Shown here piece by piece: positions 26,921 through 34,205 of a stretch of DNA of 64,000 bases. This stretch comes from Streptomyces sp. NBC_01549 (lineage in GTDB: Bacteria; Actinomycetota; Actinomycetes; Streptomycetales; Streptomycetaceae), in the NCBI RefSeq assembly GCF_026339955.1, contig NZ_JAPEPW010000001.1:1922001-1986000 (forward strand), read 5' to 3'. The position numbers were made by a program, and so were the translations under genes. The notes under the pieces are model-generated. The model saw only the letters and a list, made by a program, of their open reading frames with translations, made no database searches and was not told the origin of the DNA. Position 1 is the first letter of the stretch; every line of letters starts with the position of its first letter.

Positions 26921-28578
26921 CCACGGCCACAACCGCAGCTACGGCCATGTCCACAGCCACAGCCACAGCCACAGCCACAGCCACAGCCACAGAAGGGAAC
27001 GGGCACATGCGACAGCAGCAGCCCCTGCTCGCCGACCGCGGTTTCTACCTGGGCCCGATGTTCCGGCACGCGGCGGACCGCCACGGAGCCGTCTTCGTGA
27101 CCCTGGACCGGCCGCTGGACGTGAACCCGGGTCTTGGGGTCGACCTCAGCTACTCGGTACTGGCCGAGGTGGTCGAGGAGCTCTCCGGACGGCTGTGGGA
27201 GGCCGGGGTCCGGCCCTCGGAGGAGGTGGTCGTCCACAAGACGGACAACGTCGACATCGTCCTGCTGACCTGCGCCGTCTCCCGTATCGGGGCCGTTCCC
27301 GTCCTCCTGTCCCCCGCGCTCGCCGGTCCGGTGGTGGGCCGGCTTCTCGAACGGCTCCACCAACCCTGGCTGATCACCGACAGAGCCAAGCTGGAAGGCC
27401 CGCTGGAGGACGTCGACGTCTCCGCTCTCGTACGCCGCACGCTCACCGTGGACGACGCGCCGGGGGCCGAGCCCCTGGAGAAGTACGCCGGGGCGGACAC
27501 CCCCTCTCCCGTCCGGCTGCATCCGCGCGAGCCCGCCCTGATCACCCACAGTTCGGGCACCACCGGTCTCCCCAAGCTCGCCGTGCACTGCGCGAACACC
27601 ATGTGGAACCGGCTCGTCCCGCAGAAGGCGATGGGTTGGCCCACCCGCGGCGAGACCGCCGCGCTGCACATGTCGTTCGTGCACTCGCGCTTCTACCATC
27701 TGCTCGGCGTCCTGCTGCACTTCGGCAGCCCGCTCGTGCTCATCACCGACCCGGACCCGGCCACGGTGGGACCGCTGCTGACCCGGCACCGCCCCGGCAT
27801 CGTCGAGACCCACCCCAACACCTTCGTGCTGTGGGAGGAGCTGGCCGACGCGCCCGGAGCGCCGCTGTCGCGGGTCCGCTCGTACGGCTCCACGTTCGAC
27901 GCGATCCATCCGCGCACCGTACGGCGGCTGCTGGGCGCCTCGAAGCGGCGCGCGCCCTGGCTGATCCAGCTGTACGGGCAGAGCGAGACGGGCCCGGTGG
28001 CGTTCCAGTGGTTCACCCGGCGCAGTGCCGCCCGCGCGGACGGGCGCCGGGTCGGGACCGGGATCCCCGGCTTCACCCGGGTCCGGGTCACGGACGACTC
28101 CGGCGGGCGGGCCAGGCCCGGCACGCCCGGCCGTATCGAGGCCCGCACCCGGGGGCGGATCCTCACCTACCTCGGCGCCCGGGAGCAGTACCAGCGCCAG
28201 CTCGCCGGCGACGGCTGGTGGCAGATGGGCGACATGGGGTACCAGAGTCGGCTGGGCGGGCTGTATCTGATCGACCGTGAGATAGATCGGATCGACTCGG
28301 TGCACAGCAATCTGGAGGTCGAGGACGCGCTGATGGAACGGCTGGAGGAGCTGCGCGAGGTGGTCATCGTGCCCGGCGCGGACCGCGAACCGGTGCCGGT
28401 GGTGTGCGTGCGGGGCGAACGGCCGCTGGACCCGGCGCGCTGGCGGGAGGCCACGGCCGATCTGCCGCCCCTGGCCGAGCCCCGGCAGTGGCGCTTCGAG
28501 GAGCTGCCGATGACCGCGACCTGGAAGGTGAAGCGGGTGGAGATCACCCGCATGCTGGCCCAGGGCGCGCGTACGTGA
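26917..28578 (+). CDS. Second adenylate-forming ligase (ANL superfamily)
   Basis: 553 residues from the GTG at 26917. P-loop HSSGTTGLPKLAVH, YGQSETG, WWQMGDMGY, IDREIDRI and a C-terminal MTATWKVKR Lys are all visible, so it should be active. It is clearly different from its neighbour and I cannot assign a substrate. The first 30 residues are a Thr-Ala repeat encoded by a CCACAG hexamer array; an ATG at 27007 (MRQQQPLLADRG) after the array is a reasonable alternative start. GTGA overlap with the ligase before and the monooxygenase after. Confidence 0.82.
   Translation: MTTATTAATAMSTATATATATATATEGNGHMRQQQPLLADRGFYLGPMFRHAADRHGAVFVTLDRPLDVNPGLGVDLSYSVLAEVVEELSGRLWEAGVRPSEEVVVHKTDNVDIVLLTCAVSRIGAVPVLLSPALAGPVVGRLLERLHQPWLITDRAKLEGPLEDVDVSALVRRTLTVDDAPGAEPLEKYAGADTPSPVRLHPREPALITHSSGTTGLPKLAVHCANTMWNRLVPQKAMGWPTRGETAALHMSFVHSRFYHLLGVLLHFGSPLVLITDPDPATVGPLLTRHRPGIVETHPNTFVLWEELADAPGAPLSRVRSYGSTFDAIHPRTVRRLLGASKRRAPWLIQLYGQSETGPVAFQWFTRRSAARADGRRVGTGIPGFTRVRVTDDSGGRARPGTPGRIEARTRGRILTYLGAREQYQRQLAGDGWWQMGDMGYQSRLGGLYLIDREIDRIDSVHSNLEVEDALMERLEELREVVIVPGADREPVPVVCVRGERPLDPARWREATADLPPLAEPRQWRFEELPMTATWKVKRVEITRMLAQGART
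26951..26992. repeat. Hexanucleotide repeat (CCACAG)x7
   Basis: Seven perfect CCACAG copies at the 5' end of the second ligase gene, preceded by degenerate copies. In frame they encode Thr-Ala dipeptides; because the unit is 6 bp, copy-number change would not shift the frame. Confidence 0.9.
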
Positions 28579-29774
28579 GCGGCGCCCCCGGCCGTCCGGT
28601 CCTCGTGGTGGGTGCCGGGCCCGTGGGTCTGTCGGCGGCGCTCGGGCTGCGGGCGCACGGGCTGCCGGTCGTGCTCCTGGAGGCGGACCCCGAGGAGCGT
28701 GAACGCCCGGGCAGCCGCGCCCTGTTCGTGCAACGGGAGACCCTGCGGCTGCTCGACGGGATGCGCCCGGGGCTGGCCGCCGAGATCACGGCGTACGGGC
28801 GCACCTGGCACACCAGACGGACCCTGTACCGGGGCCGCGAGGTGTACGCCCGCACCTTCCCGCCGCCGTCCACGCCCGGCCTTCCGCCCTTCACCAGCCT
28901 GCGCCAGGTGGACACCGAGCGCTTCCTGCGCGCCGCGTGCGAGGAAGCCGGGGTGGACTTCGTGTGGGGGGCGCGGGTGGCGGGGGTGCGCGTCTCGTCG
29001 TCAGAGGTCGTGCTCACCGGTGCGGACGGCCGGGTCTGGACCGGTACCCACGCCGTCGCCGCCGACGGGGCGCGCTCGGCGGTCCGGGGCGAGCTGGGCA
29101 TCCCGATGGAGGGGACGCGCGCGGACGGCTTCCACGTCGTCGTGGACGTCGCCGATGTGCCGGGCGCCGAGCTGCCGTTGGAGCGGGTCTTCCACTACGA
29201 GCATCCGGGGGTGGGCGGCCGCAGTGTGATGCGGGTGCCGTTCACCGGCGGCTTCCAGGTCGACCTGCAGTGCCGGGACGACGACGCGCAGGACGCGTAC
29301 GGGACCGAGGAGGCCGTACGGGAATGGCTGCCCGCGGTGGTGGGCGACGGGTACGCCGAGCGGATCCTGTGGGTGTCGACGTACCGCTTCCTGCGCAAGG
29401 TCGCCGCCTCGTTCAGCGACCCGCACCGGCGGGTGCTGCTCGTCGGCGAGGCCGCCCACCTGTTCCCGCCGTTCGGCGCGCGCGGGATGAACAGCGGGAT
29501 CGCGGACGCGGCGGCGGCCGCTCGGGCGATCGCCGACGGGACGGTGGACGCGGTCGCCGATTTCGCCGAGGTCCGGCGGGCGGCGGCCCTGTTCAACAGC
29601 GCGGCCGCCGGCAACGCGCTGGACCATCTGCGGCCGCACCGCCGGATCGTCCGGGTCAAGCAGCGGGCGGCCGCGGCGCTCGCGCCCGTGCTGCCGTGGT
29701 GCGGTTCCTGGCTGGAGCACGCGCCGTACGGGCCGCGCAACGGTTCGCCCGCTGTCGCGGGCCGCAAGTACTGA
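28575..29774 (+). CDS. FAD-dependent aromatic monooxygenase (PheA/TfdB type)
   Basis: 399 residues. GxGxxG at the start (VLVVGAGPVGLSAALGL), substrate/FAD region VAADGARSAVRGELGI, and the second FAD motif as VLLVGEAAHLFPPFGARGMNSGI, where the usual GD is GE. Such enzymes hydroxylate phenols, anilines or benzoates, or perform decarboxylative hydroxylation. GTGA overlap with the second ligase. In context it probably oxidises the PABA-derived ring or its acyl derivative (inference). Confidence 0.87.
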   Translation: MSGAPGRPVLVVGAGPVGLSAALGLRAHGLPVVLLEADPEERERPGSRALFVQRETLRLLDGMRPGLAAEITAYGRTWHTRRTLYRGREVYARTFPPPSTPGLPPFTSLRQVDTERFLRAACEEAGVDFVWGARVAGVRVSSSEVVLTGADGRVWTGTHAVAADGARSAVRGELGIPMEGTRADGFHVVVDVADVPGAELPLERVFHYEHPGVGGRSVMRVPFTGGFQVDLQCRDDDAQDAYGTEEAVREWLPAVVGDGYAERILWVSTYRFLRKVAASFSDPHRRVLLVGEAAHLFPPFGARGMNSGIADAAAAARAIADGTVDAVADFAEVRRAAALFNSAAAGNALDHLRPHRRIVRVKQRAAAALAPVLPWCGSWLEHAPYGPRNGSPAVAGRKY

Positions 29775-29792
29775 GAGCGAGAGGGGAAGGCA

Positions 29793-30599
29793 GTGACACA
29801 ACCGGCTGTCGTGGAGGAGCTGTTGGCGTGGGCGCCCGGCCGTGGGCTGGCCTCCGGTCCGGCCCCGGGCGCGTGGCCGGGCGGGCGGCTGCTCGTCGCG
29901 GACTCGTGGTTGCTGCGCGAGGGCCGGATGCGCGGCCTCGACCGGCACCGGGAGCGCTTCCTGCGGGCCTGCGGCGACTGCGGCGGGCCACCGCTGGAGC
30001 GGCTCGTCGCGTTCTGGCGGGACATGACCGCCGCGCTGCCGCGCACCGGCGAGTGGTTCCCCCGGGTCGAACTCGCCTCCGGCTCCATGGAGTTGCGACT
30101 GCTGCTACGGAAGGCGCCGCCGCTCGGCACGGGCGTCCGGGTCTGGGCGGCGGGGCAGAGCGATCCACGGAGCGTCCCCCGCCGCAAGGGACCCGACCTG
30201 GACACCCTCGCCCGGGTGAGGCGGCGGGCGGCCGGGGAGGGCGCGGAGGAGGCGGTGCTGATCGCGTCCTCCGGTGTGGTGCTGGAGGCGGCCACGGCCA
30301 GCCTGCTGTGGTGGGAGGACGACACCCTGTGCCTGCCCTCGCCGCAGCTGCCCGTCCTCGCCGGGGTGACGGCCGGCCTCATCCAGGAGCGGGCCCACCG
30401 GTCCGGGATCCGTGTCGCCCACCGCGAGCGGACCGTGGCCGAGCTCGACGGCCGTGAGGTGTGGCTGGTCAACGCGCTGCACGGGATCCGGCCGGTGACG
30501 GCCTGGACGGCGCGGCCGATGAGTCCGGCGCCGGCGGTGCGCGCCCCGGAATGGCGGAATTGGCTGGACGACATCATGGAGCCGCTGCCGGTCGACTGA
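29793..30599 (+). CDS. pabC: PLP class IV lyase/aminotransferase, PabC-like
   Basis: 268 residues of fold-type IV PLP enzymes. The candidate Schiff-base Lys is in PRRKGPDLDTLARVRR, and the conserved Glu segment is VVLEAATASLLWW. With pabAB in the same run, the expected reaction is removal of pyruvate from aminodeoxychorismate to release 4-aminobenzoate. GTG at 29793 preceded by GGGGAAGG. A branched-chain or D-amino-acid aminotransferase role is the alternative but does not fit the context. Confidence 0.82.
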   Translation: MTQPAVVEELLAWAPGRGLASGPAPGAWPGGRLLVADSWLLREGRMRGLDRHRERFLRACGDCGGPPLERLVAFWRDMTAALPRTGEWFPRVELASGSMELRLLLRKAPPLGTGVRVWAAGQSDPRSVPRRKGPDLDTLARVRRRAAGEGAEEAVLIASSGVVLEAATASLLWWEDDTLCLPSPQLPVLAGVTAGLIQERAHRSGIRVAHRERTVAELDGREVWLVNALHGIRPVTAWTARPMSPAPAVRAPEWRNWLDDIMEPLPVD

Positions 30600-30643
30600 A
30601 TTCCGGAGTCGACCGGATTCCGGACGGGAGCACCGGAACAAAA

Positions 30644-30676
30644 AGCGCCGGGCCGAATTGAATTCGACCCGGCGCT
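30644..30676. terminator. Convergent terminator
   Basis: Inverted repeat AGCGCCGGGYCGAATT (30644-30659 with 30661-30676, one mismatch). Read from the AhpD-like gene it is followed by TTTTTG, so it should stop that transcript and probably the cluster transcript too. Confidence 0.8.
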
Positions 30677-30693
30677 GCTTCTCGTACCCGAAT

Positions 30694-31185
30694 TCAGCTT
30701 TTCTTCTGGACGGGCTGATAGGCGCCCGGAACCATACGGGTCGCGATCGCGATCCGGTTGTACGCGTTGATGACGGTGGCCGCCCAGATCAGCGCCGCGA
30801 GCTGCGCCTCGTCGAAGACCTCCGTCGCCGCGGCATAGACCTCGTCCGGCACGCGTCCGTCGTGGACCAGCGTCACGGCCTCGGTCAACGCCAGTGCGGC
30901 ACGCTCCCGTTCGGTGAAGAACGGGGTCTCCCGCCAGGCGCTCAGCGCGTAGACCCGCTGCTCGGTCTCGCCCCCGGCGCGGGCGTCCTTGGTGTGCATG
31001 TCGAGGCAGAACGCGCAACCGTTGAGCTGCGAGGCGCGAATCCTGATCAGCTCCAGGAGTTCCGGTTCGACCTTGGCGTCCTGGGCCGCGGAAACGGCGG
31101 CTCCGTGCAGGGCGCCCATGGCGCCGGACACCTCGGGGGTAATCTTCTTCAGGGCCACACGGGACAGGGCTTCACTATTACTCAT
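30694..31185 (-). CDS. AhpD-like carboxymuconolactone decarboxylase family protein
   Basis: 163 residues with the AhpD core GCAFCLDMHTKDAR (CxxC and downstream His) and RVYALSAWRETPFFTERERAAL. Members reduce alkyl hydroperoxides by a thiol mechanism. It faces the PABA-type cluster. It could be a stress gene next door or a protection gene; no evidence decides. Confidence 0.87.
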   Translation of the reverse strand: MSNSEALSRVALKKITPEVSGAMGALHGAAVSAAQDAKVEPELLELIRIRASQLNGCAFCLDMHTKDARAGGETEQRVYALSAWRETPFFTERERAALALTEAVTLVHDGRVPDEVYAAATEVFDEAQLAALIWAATVINAYNRIAIATRMVPGAYQPVQKKS

Positions 31186-31371
31186 GAGGCGACTCTATTC
31201 CATGAAAAGGGCCGTCGACTCTCTCGTTGTGGAAAATACTGCGGGAAGTTCCATCGAAAGGCAGTGCCCCGCACAGTGCGTCCAGTGCCCCGACAACCCG
31301 TGGTCCAGCGGTATCCCGCACCCCACCACGATCACGTCGGACCGCTCGGCGGTCGGTCGACTCCGGGTGGC

Positions 31372-31434
31372 GTTGACTTGCTCTCCTTGCTGAAGCAGGG
31401 AGATTCTGGCCTTCCGGTCCGGGGTGCTGTGCCG
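31372..31434 (-). ncRNA. Putative omega-RNA 3' end / right end of TnpB element
   Basis: Directly after the tnpB stop, the minus strand carries a hairpin CTCCCTGCT-TC-AGCAAGGAG (31383-31402) then AGCAAGTCAAC ending at 31372. This layout, with a short stem-loop and a terminal GTCAAC-type end, is what the right end and omega-RNA scaffold of IS605/IS1341-type elements look like. The guide would be the following bases (31371 down to about 31352). The 5' limit inside tnpB is unknown. Confidence 0.5.
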
Positions 31435-32664
31435 CTATGCGGCACGGGCTCCGGTGCGGATTCCGTGGCTTCCTGCTTCATCGCGCTGCGCCGGAACGGG
31501 TCCCGGTCTTACCTGCGCTTGACAGGCTGTCACCGCCAGTCCGGCGGCCTGTTTGACGTTCTTCGCGGCGTTGTGGTCCCGGTCGTGAGCAGTGCCGCAT
31601 GCGCTACACGTCCATTCCCGTACGTGCAGGGGCTTGGGCCCGTTCTTGATGCCGCAGTTTGAGCATGTCTGGCTGGTCGGTTCGAAGCGCCCGACCTTGA
31701 CGAAGACGCGCCCGTACCGGGCGGCCTTGTACTCCAGCATGGCCACGAATGCCGCCCATCCTGCGTCGTGGACGGACTTGCCGAGCCGGGTGCGCGCGAG
31801 GCCGTTCACCGCCAGGTCCTCCACCGCGACCGCTTGGTTTTCGCGGATCACGCGGGTGGAGAGCTGATGGTGGAACTCATGGCGGGCATCGGCCACCTGC
31901 GCATGCGCGCGGGCGACCTTCCGGCGGGCCTTCTCCCGGTTCTTCGATCCCTCCTGCTTGCGGGACAGCTCCCGCTGGGCTTTCTTCAGTTTCTTCTCCG
32001 CCCGGCGCAGAAACCGAGGACTGTCGATCTTCGTCCCGTCCGAAAGGACAGCGAAATGAGTCAGGCCCAGGTCGATCCCCACGCTCGGCAGGCCGTCGGC
32101 GTCGGGCATCCGCGCCAGGTCAGCGTCCGGGTCGGTCTCGATCACGAAGGAGGCGAAGAATCGCCCCGCTGCGTCCCGGATCACCGTCACACTCGACGGG
32201 ATCGAAGGAAGGTTGCGTGACCAGCGCACCTTCACCTCACCGATCTTCGGCAGAAGCAACCGCCCCGCCTCGCTGATCTTCCAGCGGGCGTTGGCGGTGA
32301 ACCGGATCGCCTGCCGGGCATCCCGCTTGGACTTGAAGCGCGGTGCCCCCACCCGCGCTCCCTTCCCGCCACCCTTCAGGGAGGCGAAGAAGTTGGTGTA
32401 CGCGCTCTCCACGTCCCGCAGCGATTGCTGTAACACCACCGCCGAAACCTCACCCAGCCAAGCCCGCTCCGGCCTGGTCTTCGCCTGAGTGATCAGCGTC
32501 TTCGACAGTACGGCCGCTCCCGGGTACGGGGTGCCCTCCCGCCTGGCCTGTTCGCGGGCGGCGACAGCGTCGTTGTACACCACCCGCGCACACCCGAATG
32601 CCCGCGCCAGCGCGGCACGCTGGCCCGGACCCGGGTCGAGACGGAAAGCATACCGAAGCTGCAT
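31435..32664 (-). CDS. tnpB: RNA-guided endonuclease TnpB (IS200/IS605, IS1341 type)
   Basis: 409 residues. N-terminal OrfB_IS605 region (MQLRYAFRLDPGPGQ ... FGCARVVYNDAV), RuvC Asp in SVGIDLGLTHFAVL, Glu in VAVEDLAVNGLA, zinc finger CSNCG...CSACG, final Asp in DRDHNAAKN. All catalytic residues are intact. No tnpA accompanies it. The ATG at 32664 is chosen because the family opening (LRYAFRLDP) begins there; the frame stays open to 32730. Confidence 0.92.
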   Translation of the reverse strand: MQLRYAFRLDPGPGQRAALARAFGCARVVYNDAVAAREQARREGTPYPGAAVLSKTLITQAKTRPERAWLGEVSAVVLQQSLRDVESAYTNFFASLKGGGKGARVGAPRFKSKRDARQAIRFTANARWKISEAGRLLLPKIGEVKVRWSRNLPSIPSSVTVIRDAAGRFFASFVIETDPDADLARMPDADGLPSVGIDLGLTHFAVLSDGTKIDSPRFLRRAEKKLKKAQRELSRKQEGSKNREKARRKVARAHAQVADARHEFHHQLSTRVIRENQAVAVEDLAVNGLARTRLGKSVHDAGWAAFVAMLEYKAARYGRVFVKVGRFEPTSQTCSNCGIKNGPKPLHVREWTCSACGTAHDRDHNAAKNVKQAAGLAVTACQAQVRPGPVPAQRDEAGSHGIRTGARAA

Positions 32665-32881
32665 GATCCGGACGCTAACACCCACCGCCGACCCCCTGTG
32701 CCCGATCGGTCGAATCCGGATCTGCCGCAACGATTCGCCAGCTTGGGTGGAGCGTTCCCGGCTCCGTGGGAGGACGTTTCTGCGGCGTTCCGCACCGTCA
32801 TCACGTGATCCGCTTCACCACCGGTCTGAAGGACTCTGCATGGACGACCAACGACCCAGCCCCGCTCGAATCACGCATTCC
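32665..32881. other. Gap upstream of tnpB, element left end not resolved
   Basis: No gene. A 10-bp inverted repeat AGGACTCTGC (32830-32839) / GCAGAGTCCT (32885-32894) may mark debris of an insertion. I could not find a left-end hairpin or a clear target motif. Confidence 0.4.
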
Positions 32882-33100
32882 TCAGCAGAGTCCTGAAGGC
32901 CGGTGCACTGCGGATGAATCCCAGTAGTGGTCCAGCCCATGTGCGGCGAGGGCCTGCCAGGCGGCCGCCCACCACGTCGGCTGCTCGGTTCCGGGTGGGA
33001 GTCGCAGCACCACATGCAGGCCCGCCGCGATGCCTGCCGCCCGAACCGCATCAACGTACTCCCGCTGCTGCGGACGGGGATCCGGAGGTCGATCAATGTG
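32882..33100 (-). pseudogene. Remnant open frame, weakly MocR/aminotransferase-like C-terminus
   Basis: The minus-strand frame ending in the TGA at 32882-32884 reads YVDAVRAAGIAAGLHVVL, then RLPPGTE and GLDHYWDSSA. AAGLHVVLRLPPG is reminiscent of the end of GntR/MocR-type regulators with an aminotransferase domain. The frame has no start codon before a stop near 33186 and runs through the hairpin at 33120-33159, so any gene here is only a piece. Low-confidence reading. Confidence 0.3.
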
Positions 33101-33119
33101 TTCTCCCGGCCCGACGGCT

Positions 33120-33159
33120 CCTCGTTCACCGAGCGGATGACCGAGCTCGGTGAACGAGG
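33120..33159 (-). terminator. Terminator of the betaine operon
   Basis: Perfect 15-bp inverted repeat (CCTCGTTCACCGAGC, 33120-33134 with 33145-33159), 10-nt loop, about 90 bp beyond the proX stop. Confidence 0.7.
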
Positions 33160-33247
33160 AACCACCCGGATCACCTTCGGGTCAGGCCTCCAGCGCCGCG
33201 CGGCCGAGGCGCCGCGGGAGATCGCCGCGCACCCAAGACAGCCGGGG

Positions 33248-34204
33248 TCACGGCAGCCACGCGTGCCATGTCGACGCGTGGCTGTCGACCCACTTCTTCG
33301 CCGCCTCCTGCGCCGACAGCTTGTCGTTCGCGATCATCAGGGAGACCTCGTTCTGGTCCTCGGTGGTCCACTGGAACTTCTTCAGGAAGGCGGCCGCCTT
33401 GCCGCCGCTCTTCGCGAAGTCGGCGTTCAGGTACTTCTGGAGCGGTGTGTGCGGGTAGGCGCAGGCCACCTTGGCCGCGTCGGCGTCGCAGCCCTCCTTG
33501 TACGCGGGCAGCTTCACCTCCGTCATGGGGACCTTCTTGAAGAGCCACTGGGGTGAGTACCAGTAGGTGAGGAAGGGCTTCTTCTCCTTGGCGAACTGCT
33601 TCATCTGGGTGATCTGCGCGGCCTCCGAACCGGCGAACACCACCTGGTAGTTCAGCTTCAGGTTGGTCACCAGGGCCTTGTCGTTGGTGACGTAGGAGGG
33701 CGAGCCGTCCATGAGCTGGCCCTTGCCGCCGCTCTCCGCGGTGCGCATGAGGCCGGCGTACTTGTCGAGGTTCTTCCAGTCGGTCACGTCGGGGTGCTGC
33801 TTGGCGAAGTACGTCGGGACGTACCAGCCGATGTGCCCGGTGACGCCCAGGTCCCCGCCGGGCGCGATCGTCTTCTTGTCCTCGACGTACCGCTTCTCCT
33901 GGTCGGGGTGGCCCCAGTCCTCCAGGATGGCGTCGACCCGACCCTGGCTGAGCGCGTCCCACGCGGGGACCTCGTCGACCTGGACGGTGTCCACGCGATA
34001 GCCGAGCTCGTGCTCCAGCAGGTACTGCGCGACGGCCACGTTGGCCTGCGCGCCCACCCAGGACTGGACGGAGAGGGTCATGCTCTTGGAGCCCCGCGCG
34101 TTCGCGAAGGGCGAGGCCTGCTTGGTCATGTCGACGGCGCCGCAACCGGTCAGCGTCAGCAGCGCGGCCGCACCGGCCATCACCGAAGTCGTGCGAAGGC
34201 GCAT
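33248..34204 (-). CDS. proX: Glycine betaine/choline-binding lipoprotein
   Basis: 318 residues. Lipobox LTLTGC predicts a lipoprotein. The OpuAC/ProX-type body includes VQSWVGAQANVAVAQYLLEHELGY, DAILEDWGHPDQ, GVTGHIGWYVP and LTYWYSPQWLFKKV with aromatic residues that could form the cage for a trimethylammonium group. Last gene of the betB-betA-proV-proW-proX operon, 1 bp after proW. Choline is as likely a ligand as betaine given the oxidation genes upstream. Confidence 0.9.
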   Translation of the reverse strand: MRLRTTSVMAGAAALLTLTGCGAVDMTKQASPFANARGSKSMTLSVQSWVGAQANVAVAQYLLEHELGYRVDTVQVDEVPAWDALSQGRVDAILEDWGHPDQEKRYVEDKKTIAPGGDLGVTGHIGWYVPTYFAKQHPDVTDWKNLDKYAGLMRTAESGGKGQLMDGSPSYVTNDKALVTNLKLNYQVVFAGSEAAQITQMKQFAKEKKPFLTYWYSPQWLFKKVPMTEVKLPAYKEGCDADAAKVACAYPHTPLQKYLNADFAKSGGKAAAFLKKFQWTTEDQNEVSLMIANDKLSAQEAAKKWVDSHASTWHAWLP

Positions 34205-34205
34205 G

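Noticed and set aside
25349..28578. NRPS adenylation modules
   Set aside because: Both proteins are stand-alone ligases; no condensation, carrier or thioesterase domain in or near them.
32665..32881. Left end of the TnpB element
   Set aside because: No hairpin or target motif could be located with confidence, so the element boundary on that side is left open.
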